The position numbers and the translations under genes are program-made. The notes under the pieces were generated by a model. The model made no database searches. It was not told where the DNA came from and saw nothing but the letters and a program-made list of their open reading frames with translations. This document shows, in pieces, positions 8,761 through 16,754 of a DNA stretch of 64,000 nt. Where the stretch lies: NCBI GenBank assembly GCA_001769195.1, contig MEOK01000004.1, positions 248,001-312,000 on the forward strand, given 5' to 3'. How positions within the stretch are numbered: position 1 is the first letter of the stretch; each line of letters starts with the position of its first letter. The DNA comes from Bacteroidetes bacterium GWF2_40_14. GTDB lineage: Bacteria > Bacteroidota > Bacteroidia > Bacteroidales > UBA932.

Positions 8761-9125
8761 TCATTTTTAAACGATTCACTCCACTTGATGACAGCAGCTT
8801 TCTGCTCATCAGACAAAACAACCTCCGGATGTGATTTTATGAATGATTTAGGAGGCATTGTTCCCTTTAAAACGACAGTGCCAATTGAGGAAGCTTTTTT
8901 TGCTTGCTTTTCCTGAGAGTAAGTATCCCACTTTGAAAAATTAAGTTTTGCCTTGGCCATTCCTCCACCATTATCCGAATGACAGGCCATGCAGGAATTT
9001 TTGAAAATTACTTTCAAATCATCCGGAATAGGATTGGGTTTTGATGTTTGTGCATTTAAAAGCAATGAGCCGGAGACAAATACCAAAGTAAATGCCGATA
9101 TAAGAAACAGATAATTTTTTTTCAT
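8757..9125 (-). CDS. Small secreted haem-binding (cytochrome c-like) protein
   Basis: A 122-aa protein starting MKKNYLFLISAF, with a signal peptide of about 26 residues. One c-type haem motif CMACH lies at residues 45-49, preceded by 'LKVIFKNS'. A later Met-Pro-Pro (GTMPPKSF) could supply the distal ligand, and the end reads 'LSDEQKAAVIKWSES'. This is the pattern of the Bacteroidota haem-binding domain family (Haem_bd, PF14376-like). It would act in the periplasm, in electron transfer or haem sensing. I start it at 9125, not four codons upstream, because the signal begins there. It follows the Cas12f-like gene by 48 nt in the same direction and may share its transcript. Confidence 0.8.
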   Translation of the reverse strand: MKKNYLFLISAFTLVFVSGSLLLNAQTSKPNPIPDDLKVIFKNSCMACHSDNGGGMAKAKLNFSKWDTYSQEKQAKKASSIGTVVLKGTMPPKSFIKSHPEVVLSDEQKAAVIKWSESFKND

Positions 9126-9131
9126 AACACA

Positions 9132-9156
9132 ACTCAATTTAAAAGTATAATTGAGT
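9132..9156. repeat. Short stem-loop between the Cas12f-like and cytochrome genes
   Basis: ACTCAATT (9132-9139) and AATTGAGT (9149-9156) form an 8-bp stem with a 9-nt loop. There is no T-run after it on either strand, so it is not a convincing terminator. It lies just upstream of the cytochrome start. Confidence 0.4.
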
Positions 9157-9173
9157 CTAAATATAAGAAAAAA

Positions 9174-10265
9174 TCAGGATTCAACATCTATCACACTTAT
9201 GTCTATTCCATTCAATCGGGCTTTATAGTCGAGTTTCTGCCTGATACCGCAATATGACCAGCTTTTTAGCAGCAGAGGAACTTTCTTCCTGTTTCTCTCC
9301 TTGTCTATAAAGTTTATAAGGTTTATTGTTCCACATCTGTTCTCTATTGCATAATCGACCAGTAATTTTGTATAGGTATGAATTTTGGTGTTTAGATAAT
9401 CCTTCTCTTTTTCAAGCAACTTCCCCAATGCCTGATTTTTTCGTTTGCGTCCTTTTCCTTCAGCAGAATACCTTGAATTTATTTTTGCTCTTTTTATACC
9501 AACTTGTATCTGCAACAGGCGGTGCATGAACTCCTCCTTGTTCCCTATCTCTTTCTCGAAACCGTTGAACCCGGCAATAATAGGTACTTCAGCAGATAGA
9601 ACGGCATTCACATACCTGTTTTTATCCAGTTCCTTTTTATTGACAGATATGTCTATATCAATATGAAGAAAAAGCTTCTTTTTTGTATCATCAATATTAA
9701 GACAGAGATTGGAAATACGTAGCTGACCGGTAACAATATCTTCAAAAACCTTTTTATTATTGCTTTTGTCCCTGCCGAGTACAATTTTGAATGGTATACC
9801 AAAAAGAGTGAACAGAAAGCAATTTCTGACTCCATTCCAATGCAGGTTCTTAACAGATTGAACACTAAACGGAATAGGGATATTATTCCTGTAAGTATAA
9901 AGACTTGCATTGCCTTTTAACAAAGCATTTCTGGTTTCTTTATATTTTTTTGTTACCTCATGATGAAGGCAATTTGCCACATTCAGAGGTATCTTACCCT
10001 TTAATTTTTCCAATAAAAGAACCGATGATGCAGTTGACTCCATCATCGGTTCACCTTGTACGCTAATTATGCCCAGCTCTTTTTTCTGGTCATCGTTTAA
10101 AAATTTGTTATACTGTAGTCTGTCTATACTGTATAGGAATGAAAGAAGTTCATTGGCACTGTTTCTTGCCTGAAATCTCCATTCAGAAATCTGTCGCTGA
10201 AACGATCTTTTAAGCTCATTATCCTGTTCATCAACTACTATTTCGATTTTCCTTGTAATAAGCAT
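9174..10265 (-). CDS. Nuclease-dead Cas12f/TnpB-like protein
   Basis: A 363-aa protein that lines up by eye with Cas12f (Cas14-type) effectors. The N-terminus MLITRKIEIVV and the helical segment up to about 125 fit. The 'NNIPIPF' element (127-133) and 'LFGIPFKIVLGRDKSNN' (154-170) match the Cas12f wedge region. A basic linker 'KGRKRKNQ' is at 271-278, followed by 'LVDYAIENRCGTI' and 'RQKLDYKARLNGIDISVID' (342-360). The RuvC-I Asp (expected in AVLSAEV, 221-227) and RuvC-II Glu (expected in INLINF, 314-319) are replaced by non-acidic residues. The chain stops where the zinc ribbon and RuvC-III Asp should follow. There is no room downstream for a split remainder. DNA cleavage is therefore unlikely, but RNA-guided binding could persist, as known for dead TnpB-like repressors (TldR) and dead Cas12f homologues in Bacteroidota. 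It has its own promoter and leader and lies downstream of a SusCD operon. Confidence 0.82.
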   Translation of the reverse strand: MLITRKIEIVVDEQDNELKRSFQRQISEWRFQARNSANELLSFLYSIDRLQYNKFLNDDQKKELGIISVQGEPMMESTASSVLLLEKLKGKIPLNVANCLHHEVTKKYKETRNALLKGNASLYTYRNNIPIPFSVQSVKNLHWNGVRNCFLFTLFGIPFKIVLGRDKSNNKKVFEDIVTGQLRISNLCLNIDDTKKKLFLHIDIDISVNKKELDKNRYVNAVLSAEVPIIAGFNGFEKEIGNKEEFMHRLLQIQVGIKRAKINSRYSAEGKGRKRKNQALGKLLEKEKDYLNTKIHTYTKLLVDYAIENRCGTINLINFIDKERNRKKVPLLLKSWSYCGIRQKLDYKARLNGIDISVIDVES

Positions 10266-10428
10266 AGTCCGATTAATTCTGTATTAGTATCAAACCTAAA
10301 TTACTAACCACTGTACCTGCTGTCAAACAGCAGTTTGTGAGTGTCTTGGAGCCTCACAATAAGGGTTTACAGCTGCCCCGTTGTTTTATGATGTATAAAT
10401 ACACTAGTAGACATGACAATGTTTGACA
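10266..10428 (-). ncRNA. Structured leader of the Cas12f-like gene; candidate guide or control RNA
   Basis: Non-coding stretch between a consensus promoter and the Cas12f-like ATG. It contains hairpin TTGTGAG/CTCACAA (10335-10359, 11-nt loop) and hairpin CTGCTG-TTTGA-CAGCAG (10317-10333 on the minus strand). Its first nucleotides, TGTCAAAC (10421-10428), can pair with GTTTGACA (10321-10328), which covers the loop of the second hairpin. That allows either a pseudoknot or a switch between two folds. Guide RNAs of Cas12f and TnpB are structured and often contain pseudoknots. A regulatory 5' UTR is equally possible. I could not assign a guide segment or a target. Confidence 0.4.
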
Positions 10429-10431
10429 CAG

Positions 10432-10462
10432 CAAATATATATACAAAAATCATTCCAACAAA
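10432..10462 (-). promoter_or_regulatory. Bacteroidota-type promoter for the Cas12f-like gene
   Basis: On the minus strand TTTG (10459-10462), exactly 19 nt, then TATATTTG (10432-10439). This is a full match to the phylum consensus TTTG-N19-21-TAnnTTTG. Initiation is expected near 10426-10428, giving a leader of about 160 nt. Confidence 0.7.
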
Positions 10463-10496
10463 TTTTTTTTGAGAGCTCTTAATAAGTATTTTGTAT

Positions 10497-10535
10497 TAAA
10501 AGGGCTCTCTTGCTTAAAAACTGTAAGAAAGCCCT
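10497..10535 (-). terminator. Terminator of the SusCD/DUF1735-like operon, with an alternative pairing
   Basis: On the minus strand AGGGCTTTCTT pairs with AAGAGAGCCCT (10525-10535 with 10501-10511, one G-U), followed by TTTAATA. The same GAGAGCCC arm can instead pair with the next segment at 10471-10484 (GAGAGCTCTTAATA on the plus strand). Three arms therefore form two exclusive hairpins ahead of the Cas12f-like promoter. Confidence 0.6.
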
Positions 10536-10561
10536 CATTTGTGATGTACTTGGCTGTTTTA

Positions 10562-11320
10562 TTATGGCAAATCCAATACCTCGGAGGCAACGCCGAACGA
10601 GCCCGCAGTTACCCTGAAGTCAACGATAAATGTGATTTTTTTGCCAACAATCGTACTCTCGGCCATATGTCCGATATCCCATGAGGTCATACCGTAAGTT
10701 GAGTGTCTGTAACCCATTGCCTGTTTTGCAAAAGTAACCTTACCATTTGCTATTGCGAACTCTATTGGATAACCGGCATAATAGCAATCGGGAAGTCGGT
10801 AATAATCGGCTTCAATTGCTTTCTGTACAACCTGTGGCCACGAATCTTCAAAGAATTCAGAGGTAAACAGACCTGTTCCTATTGTCTGGAAGGTAAGTTT
10901 CCGCTGAGCAGTAATCTTAATGGTTTTGTAACCACCATAGGATACCTGTTCATTATTTGTAATTGCTACAGTAATGAGATATTTTTCACCACCAAAATTG
11001 TTGATGCTCGGATAGGTGAATTTCAGATATGCCTTACTCTCACCATCTGCAAAATCGAATTGTGATTTCTGAGGGGTGAATACACCACCAGTAGAATTGG
11101 TAATTGTAACAGGAACCGAAACGGCTCCTTTAGTATTGCCCCTCCACATCTCTAACTGTATTTGATTGCCATCTGCGTTAACCATGGCAAAATTAATTAG
11201 TGTAGAAGGAAACGTCGCCTCCACTCTGGTACCGGGATCATAGATTACTCGCTCCGGTTCACAAGCAGATGTTATGCAGAGGAGACCAATAATACTTGCA
11301 AGAAATAATATCTTTTTCAT
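10562..11320 (-). CDS. SusE-position surface lipoprotein, DUF1735-like
   Basis: A 252-aa SPII lipoprotein (lipobox CITSAC, Cys20). The N-terminal part (about 30-135) resembles the BT_3987/DUF1735 Ig-like domain: 'NADGNQIQLEMWRGNTKGAVSVPVTI', 'FDFADGESKAYLKFTYP', 'YLITVAI'. A second part, residues 140-252, has a pattern seen in SusE-position proteins ('FTSEFFEDSWPQVVQKAIEADYYRLPDCYYAGYPIEF'). It is the third gene of a SusC-SusD operon (30 nt after SusD) and probably binds glycan or peptide at the cell surface beside the SusCD complex. A terminator follows. Confidence 0.75.
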   Translation of the reverse strand: MKKILFLASIIGLLCITSACEPERVIYDPGTRVEATFPSTLINFAMVNADGNQIQLEMWRGNTKGAVSVPVTITNSTGGVFTPQKSQFDFADGESKAYLKFTYPSINNFGGEKYLITVAITNNEQVSYGGYKTIKITAQRKLTFQTIGTGLFTSEFFEDSWPQVVQKAIEADYYRLPDCYYAGYPIEFAIANGKVTFAKQAMGYRHSTYGMTSWDIGHMAESTIVGKKITFIVDFRVTAGSFGVASEVLDLP

Positions 11321-11350
11321 ATATGTTTTTGATCTTTTAATGTTAATAGA

Positions 11351-12913
11351 TTATCCCTGTTGACTTGGATTCTGGTCGGTAGTAGCATCCATGTTTTCAT
11401 TACCGTCAAATTCAGACTGAGGTATCCATAGGATAAATGCAGGTGAGGCAGCATTTGTGTTTATCGTAGGAATAAGTTTAGTGTGATTCGAGCCATCGAA
11501 GTTTCTGCGGAAACCTAATCCTAATCTTTGCAGGTCGTGCAATCTTGGAATTTCACTCCAAAGTTCGATTCTTCGTTGAAACAGAATCTCATCCATTAGT
11601 GTAGTAAGGGTACCTGTAGTAGAGCTGTTAAAGGTCTTGCTGTCTGTAAAACCTGAAAGGCGAGTGGCATAATTAGAGTCTCTATTGCCTCCAACCATTG
11701 TTACATATTGTCTTGCTTCGCTGTATTTCTGCAAATGGCATGCGGCCTCTGCAGCTATGAGCATCATCTCCTCAACTCTCATAATAATGTGATCTCCTGT
11801 CTGTGCACTGACGTTCTTGTAAACAAGTTTTGTCTGGCACCAAGAACGTCTGGACCCGGTTGCAGTACCTGCACCTCCCCACTGGTCGCTGCTGAGCGGT
11901 GCTGTCCACCATCCCTTGCGTTGGTCAGTAGCTGGAATCTGGTTGTACAGCCATGAAGAGATAAGATGTCTTGCTTTGGAATAGGTACTCAGATTGTCAG
12001 CATCCATGTGATTGTATATGTCATAATTTCCCATAGCCTGATCTGTCTGGATAATTAAAGCCCACATTACATCTTTAGCAGCGGCTTCGTTAACATTCCT
12101 AATCTCAGAAAATGACGCAATAGCAGCAGAAGATTCCAAAGCCTTTTTTGCGAAGGTTAAAGCAGTGTTGTAATCTTTTTGCACAAGAGCGTGACGAGCT
12201 TTGATGCCATAAGCGACATACTTGTCTATGTGTGATTTATGCATTTGAGTTTTAGAACTGCCTTCAAGAAGGGTAATAGCTTTATCAATATCGCTATTGG
12301 CTTGGGTATAAACTTGCTGAACGGTTCCTCTAGGGTTTCCTACCGATCCGGCAACAGTTGGTTCTGTGTAAATTGGAACCCCCGGTTTGGTTGGGTTATT
12401 TTGCTGGAAGCATTGAACCAACCACATATAGCTATACGATCTTATAGCATAAGCCTGACCTACCACATAATTGGCAATAGCCTGGTCACCCGGAATTTTA
12501 CCTTCCTGAGCAATAATGTAATTTGCATTTTTTATGAGTGAATAGAAGAAATTCCAGATTTGATACTGGTGACCGGCAGAACCTGAATAATCGCCCCAGG
12601 TGTCAAATGCGTAATCGTACCAGAACCATCCGGAACCAGAAGCATCCATAGGATGATCTTCTCCCATAATATCAAAAACCAGAATATAAGCAGGTAAACC
12701 CCCGTTTTCTGCACCCCATGCTGTCCTTGGGTCTCCCCAGCCACCGGTATACATAAGTCTGTAAATGCCGTTTATTGCAGCAAGCGAATTCTGAGCATCC
12801 GAAAATATTGCAGTTCCCGATACCCGATTAGTAGGGTCGGTGTTCAACATATCGGAACAACCGTTAAAAGAGAGAATCCCTACAAGTGATAATAAATATA
12901 ATATCTTTTTCAT
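11351..12913 (-). CDS. SusD/RagB-family nutrient-binding lipoprotein (first locus)
   Basis: A 520-aa lipoprotein with Cys19 in LSFNGCSD. It follows the SusD/RagB plan: 'DMLNTDPTNRVSGTAIFSDAQNSLAAINGIYRLMY' at the N-terminus, TPR-like helices in the middle, 'RVEEMMLIAAEAACHLQKYSEARQYV' and the C-terminal 'FQRRIELWSEIPRLHDLQRLG'. SusD proteins form the lid on the SusC barrel and deliver ligand to it. The gene starts 18 nt after SusC and is followed by the DUF1735-like lipoprotein. The substrate cannot be told from sequence, and no glycoside hydrolase or protease gene is in the operon itself. Confidence 0.93.
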   Translation of the reverse strand: MKKILYLLSLVGILSFNGCSDMLNTDPTNRVSGTAIFSDAQNSLAAINGIYRLMYTGGWGDPRTAWGAENGGLPAYILVFDIMGEDHPMDASGSGWFWYDYAFDTWGDYSGSAGHQYQIWNFFYSLIKNANYIIAQEGKIPGDQAIANYVVGQAYAIRSYSYMWLVQCFQQNNPTKPGVPIYTEPTVAGSVGNPRGTVQQVYTQANSDIDKAITLLEGSSKTQMHKSHIDKYVAYGIKARHALVQKDYNTALTFAKKALESSAAIASFSEIRNVNEAAAKDVMWALIIQTDQAMGNYDIYNHMDADNLSTYSKARHLISSWLYNQIPATDQRKGWWTAPLSSDQWGGAGTATGSRRSWCQTKLVYKNVSAQTGDHIIMRVEEMMLIAAEAACHLQKYSEARQYVTMVGGNRDSNYATRLSGFTDSKTFNSSTTGTLTTLMDEILFQRRIELWSEIPRLHDLQRLGLGFRRNFDGSNHTKLIPTINTNAASPAFILWIPQSEFDGNENMDATTDQNPSQQG

Positions 12914-12931
12914 TTCTAAATCCTTTAAAAA

Positions 12932-15900
12932 TTATAAGTTAAGATTTAATCCAACAGAAATTGTCCTGGCAGGGGTATAAGAAAACCCTGTTCCGCCTGT
13001 AAAATTATATTGAGGATCCATACCTTTGAGCGCTGTAAACACATAAAGGTTATCTGCTGTCAGAGTAATTCTTGCCCCCTGGAACTTCATTAACTTCATC
13101 CATCTTGAAGGAAGGGAGTATCCCAATGTAATATTCTTGATTGCAAAGTATGATGCATCAATCAGGTCATCTGCTGTATTTGTGATTTTTGCAGAGCCAT
13201 TGCTGTCGATTCTAGGAATTGATACAATATCTCCGGGCTTTTTCCATGCACTTTCTCTGTCGACATGTGCCGCCTGACCCACATAAGTATTATATAAAAG
13301 AGTACTGTAAACTCCATCAAGCATCTTTCCTCCAATTGAAAATGTAGTAAGGAAACTCAAATCGAAGTTGCCGACTCTCAAATCATTCACCCAAGATCCA
13401 AAAACCTTAGGAATACGACTTCCTGCGATATCTCTGCATTGAAGTGCCTTTGAATAGTCACTGCTGATATATCGTTCCCCGCGTACACCTTCATCGTCTT
13501 CATCCCATACCCAGTATAATTTATTTCCGGTTGCAGGGTCTATCCCAGCCGAGTGTGCCAAATAAAAGGAATTAATTGTTTCACCCTCTCTTTTAATATA
13601 GTTCCCGGAAATTATCTCAGGCTTGTCTGCAAGGTTCTTGACTTTATTCTTTACGGTGGAGCCCATTAAGGTCATGTTCCAGTTGAGCTTTCCCTTTTTA
13701 ATGATATCAATGGAGAGTGTTACCTCAAAACCGCTGTTCTGCATGTTCCCGATGTTCTTTGAATAATCTTTGAAGCCAAGTGAGAGTGCCATAGGATAGT
13801 CCATAAGCATATCTCTTGTAAAACGGTTGTAATATTCGGCAGAGAAAGAAATTTTATCTAACAAACGGGCTTCGATACCCACGTTCAGATTTTCATTTTT
13901 CTCCCATTTAAGATTTGCATTTTCAAGAGAGGTTACAACAGCTCCTGGATTGGAACCATTTGGATATGCTAGTGAATAGAAAGCCTGCCATGCGTATAGA
14001 GAGCCTATATTATCATTACCTTGAACACCATAAGAGGCTTTAAGAGTAAGATTGTTTAGCCATGAAAGGCCTTTCATAAATGGTTCCTGTGAAATCCTCC
14101 AGCTTCCTCCAATTGACCCAAAGTCTCCCCAACGCACATCTTTGTTGAAACGAGAAGTCCCATCTCTACGGTAACTACCGGATAGATAAAATTTATCGTT
14201 AAAGTTATAATTCAACCGAGACAAATACGATTCAATAACATAATTGTTTGTATAAGAACTGGCATCTTGAATAGTTGTAGCAGCATCTAATTCATAAAGT
14301 CCGCCAAAAGGAAATCCGGATTTATCGCCTCTCAAATATTGATAGTTATATTTGTACAGCTCGTGACCGGCCATGAAATCAATATTATGTCTTCCAAAGG
14401 AACGGTTCCATGAAAGAATCTGATTGAATGTATAACTTAATGTCCTTTCATCCTTTATTGAAACGAAGCCATTAAGAGATTTTGAATTACCATAGTAAGG
14501 ATTCCAGTATGTTCTGGTTTTCCCCAGATTGTAGTCGAACCCGAAATTTACAGAAAATTTAAGACCTTGTAGGAACCCTTCTTTAAGCCCGCCTAAATCG
14601 AAATATGTCCTTGCACTGACGTTATCGTTAGTTCCGGTATACTTGTCGTCTTTGAGGTTGGCTAAAGGGTTCCACCCCGCACTGGCACCTGCCGGACGGT
14701 CCTCACCCCAGTCGTATTTTAAGTCTCCGTTAACATCCAATACGTTTTTGCCTTCTGCATCTTTTTCGTATAATGGATATATAGGAGCCATCAACATACA
14801 GGTATAAAATACATTGGAATACGAAGAACTGCTCTCCGATGTTGTCACCAATGATAATGATGTGCTGTTTGATGAGTTGGCAGCAAAGTTTACATTAAAA
14901 CCGGTTTTGAACCACTCTTTGACTTTGGAATCAATATTTGCTCGTCCCGAATAGCGATTAAAGTTTGTAGATAGTACAAGACCCTCCTCTTTCAGATAGC
15001 CTGCAGAGAACATATAATTGGTTCTGGCAGAGCCACCACTTACTGTCATCTGGTATTCCTGGCGCAGAGGCTGAGGTTCTGTGGCACTATCGAGCCAGTC
15101 TTCGTTCCACTTAAGAGTAGTGCCATCTTTAATCTTACCTGTTGTATGGTCTATAAGGTCGGTTACTGCAAGGCTGAAAGGATTGTATTTCTGATTTGCA
15201 CCAAAAATTTTTGTAGCACCGGTGGCCATCTCCTGAAGTGCGGCAGCTCCTGCCAGTGAAGGAGGAGTCCCGTCGGCAATAAGTTTGTTCTTGTACATAA
15301 AATAGACATCTTCGGTCCAGCCGTATGAATCCAAGGTATTATAACGTGGAATTCCTCTGGATGCTATACCCCAATTGCCTTTGAAGCTGATCGTAACATC
15401 ACCCTCCTTACCCTTTTTGGTTGTAATCATAATGACACCATTTGCACCGCGCGCCCCATAAAGGGCACCAGCCGATGCATCTTTGATAATTGTCATTGAT
15501 TCAATATCATTAGGATTAATGGCATTGATTGCTCCGTCATAAGGAACTCCGTCAACTACATACAATGGTTTGTTAGATGCACTGATTGAGCCGAAACCTC
15601 GGATAACCACAGAGGCTCCTTCGCCGGGTTGACCCGATCCAGATGTAGTTTGAACACCGGTGGCTAAGCCATCCAGTGCCTTGGTTACATTGGAGATTGT
15701 TCTTTTTTCAATTTTATCTGCTTTCACTACCTGAGCAGATCCGGTAAATGATTCTTTTTTTGCTGTACCATAAGCTACAACAATAACATCTTCCAAAGCT
15801 ACTGCTTCGGAGGAGAGTTGAACGTTCACAATAGTCCGGCCGTTTATTTCGGCAACAACTGTCTTCTTGCCAATAAATGTAAAGGTAAGAGACTTGCCTG

Positions 15901-16096
15901 TAGCGGGGACATTAATAGAATAAGTACCATCGGCATTGGTTTGCGTCGCAATAGTCATACCTGTCACAACCACTGTCACAAATGGCAGAGGGTCGCCGTC
16001 CTCGGTTGATATAACCGTTCCGGTAACTTTTTGCTGTGCATAAAGCACCGAAATGCCCATGATGACCGACAATGTCAACAAAAGGAGTTTTTTCAT
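12932..16096 (-). CDS. SusC/RagA-family TonB-linked outer-membrane transporter (first locus)
   Basis: A 1054-aa protein: signal peptide (1-20, LYAQ), then a carboxypeptidase-regulatory-like domain (about 22-100, 'KVTGTVISTEDGDPLPFVTVVV'). Next come a TonB-box-like 'DVIVVAYGTAKKESFTGS', the plug ('VIRGFGSISASNKPLYVVDGVPYDG', 'IESMTIIKDASAGALYGARGANGVIMI') and a 22-strand barrel ending ISVGLNLNL. There is no N-terminal STN domain, so it is not the type that signals to an anti-sigma factor. That fits the absence of ECF/FecR genes here. It leads a SusC-SusD-lipoprotein operon and takes up oligomers with TonB energy. Confidence 0.95.
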   Translation of the reverse strand: MKKLLLLTLSVIMGISVLYAQQKVTGTVISTEDGDPLPFVTVVVTGMTIATQTNADGTYSINVPATGKSLTFTFIGKKTVVAEINGRTIVNVQLSSEAVALEDVIVVAYGTAKKESFTGSAQVVKADKIEKRTISNVTKALDGLATGVQTTSGSGQPGEGASVVIRGFGSISASNKPLYVVDGVPYDGAINAINPNDIESMTIIKDASAGALYGARGANGVIMITTKKGKEGDVTISFKGNWGIASRGIPRYNTLDSYGWTEDVYFMYKNKLIADGTPPSLAGAAALQEMATGATKIFGANQKYNPFSLAVTDLIDHTTGKIKDGTTLKWNEDWLDSATEPQPLRQEYQMTVSGGSARTNYMFSAGYLKEEGLVLSTNFNRYSGRANIDSKVKEWFKTGFNVNFAANSSNSTSLSLVTTSESSSSYSNVFYTCMLMAPIYPLYEKDAEGKNVLDVNGDLKYDWGEDRPAGASAGWNPLANLKDDKYTGTNDNVSARTYFDLGGLKEGFLQGLKFSVNFGFDYNLGKTRTYWNPYYGNSKSLNGFVSIKDERTLSYTFNQILSWNRSFGRHNIDFMAGHELYKYNYQYLRGDKSGFPFGGLYELDAATTIQDASSYTNNYVIESYLSRLNYNFNDKFYLSGSYRRDGTSRFNKDVRWGDFGSIGGSWRISQEPFMKGLSWLNNLTLKASYGVQGNDNIGSLYAWQAFYSLAYPNGSNPGAVVTSLENANLKWEKNENLNVGIEARLLDKISFSAEYYNRFTRDMLMDYPMALSLGFKDYSKNIGNMQNSGFEVTLSIDIIKKGKLNWNMTLMGSTVKNKVKNLADKPEIISGNYIKREGETINSFYLAHSAGIDPATGNKLYWVWDEDDEGVRGERYISSDYSKALQCRDIAGSRIPKVFGSWVNDLRVGNFDLSFLTTFSIGGKMLDGVYSTLLYNTYVGQAAHVDRESAWKKPGDIVSIPRIDSNGSAKITNTADDLIDASYFAIKNITLGYSLPSRWMKLMKFQGARITLTADNLYVFTALKGMDPQYNFTGGTGFSYTPARTISVGLNLNL

Positions 16097-16154
16097 TTGA
16101 TTGTTTTTTAGATTAATAATTTAGATTAATTTGGGTTAAGTGAAATTCTATTAG

Positions 16155-16162
16155 CAAATGTA
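16155..16162 (-). promoter_or_regulatory. Possible -7 element for the first SusCD operon
   Basis: On the minus strand TACATTTG matches TAnnTTTG, about 60 nt before the SusC ATG. No TTTG lies at 19-21 nt upstream, so this promoter may need an activator or be weak. Confidence 0.4.
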
Positions 16163-16241
16163 GTAAAATTTTCTATTAGATTGCTATGACAAACTATAAT
16201 ACACCAATAATTGATATAACAACAATATGTGCAAAAAAAAA

Positions 16242-16676
16242 CTAATCAAGATTGGAAAAAAGTTTGTTTAAAAAAGATTGGGCCATTTTCATTTCATTGG
16301 CATCGGTTCCTTTTAATGCCTGCTTCATTACAGCATTTCCTGTTTTCTTTAGTATGGGAATCAGCATTTTACCCCTATCGGTGATGTAGACATTGTATTC
16401 CCTTCTGTCTGTTGTGTTTCTGAACCTCTCAATATGAAGGTTCTTTTCCATCAGATCCAGGATTCGGGTTAAATTTGATCTGTCCTTATGTAATTTTTGG
16501 GCTAAATCTGTTTGAGTTGGGCCATCATGTTCTGATAGATATATCAAAACCGACCATTGATCACTGCTAATGTCAAGACCCGACTGCTTTAGCTTTCTGC
16601 TAAGTTCCAGTTTGAATTTCTGGGCAGTCTTATTTATTAAGAATGTAATTGATTCGTCCGGAAGGAACATACTCAT
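16242..16676 (-). CDS. MarR-family transcriptional regulator
   Basis: A 144-aa winged-helix protein. Dimerisation helices at both ends flank the MarR DNA-binding core: 'ISSDQWSVLIYLSEHDGPTQTDLAQKLHKDRSNLTRILDLMEK' (recognition helix about 66-78), then the wing 'RNTTDRREYNVYITDRGKML'. The length is typical. It stands 145 nt upstream of SusC on the same strand with its own promoter. It may control that operon, itself, or the small gene upstream. No ligand can be inferred. Confidence 0.92.
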   Translation of the reverse strand: MSMFLPDESITFLINKTAQKFKLELSRKLKQSGLDISSDQWSVLIYLSEHDGPTQTDLAQKLHKDRSNLTRILDLMEKNLHIERFRNTTDRREYNVYITDRGKMLIPILKKTGNAVMKQALKGTDANEMKMAQSFLNKLFSNLD

Positions 16677-16701
16677 AATTTAGGTTACACTTTAACAGAC
16701 C

Positions 16702-16733
16702 CAAATATACACTTTTTTAAAAAATAAATGCAA
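16702..16733 (-). promoter_or_regulatory. Promoter of the MarR gene
   Basis: On the minus strand a TTG-containing -33 box (16731-16733), 21 nt, then TATATTTG (16702-16709). Initiation would fall near 16697, about 20 nt before the MarR ATG. Confidence 0.55.
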
Positions 16734-16754
16734 CAAGGGCAATAAAAAATTTCG

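Noticed and set aside
9126-9176. Frameshift or split gene hiding the missing Cas12f zinc ribbon
   Set aside because: Only 48 nt separate the stop from the next gene, and they do not encode CxxC motifs in any frame.
9126-10562. IS200/IS605 or IS607 transposon carrying the TnpB-like gene
   Set aside because: No TnpA-like gene, no terminal subterminal hairpins flanking the gene, and the chain resembles Cas12f more than transposon TnpB.
8760-10600. CRISPR array or repeat-spacer unit for the Cas12f-like protein
   Set aside because: I found no direct repeats of 20-40 nt at regular spacing on either strand; only inverted repeats are present.
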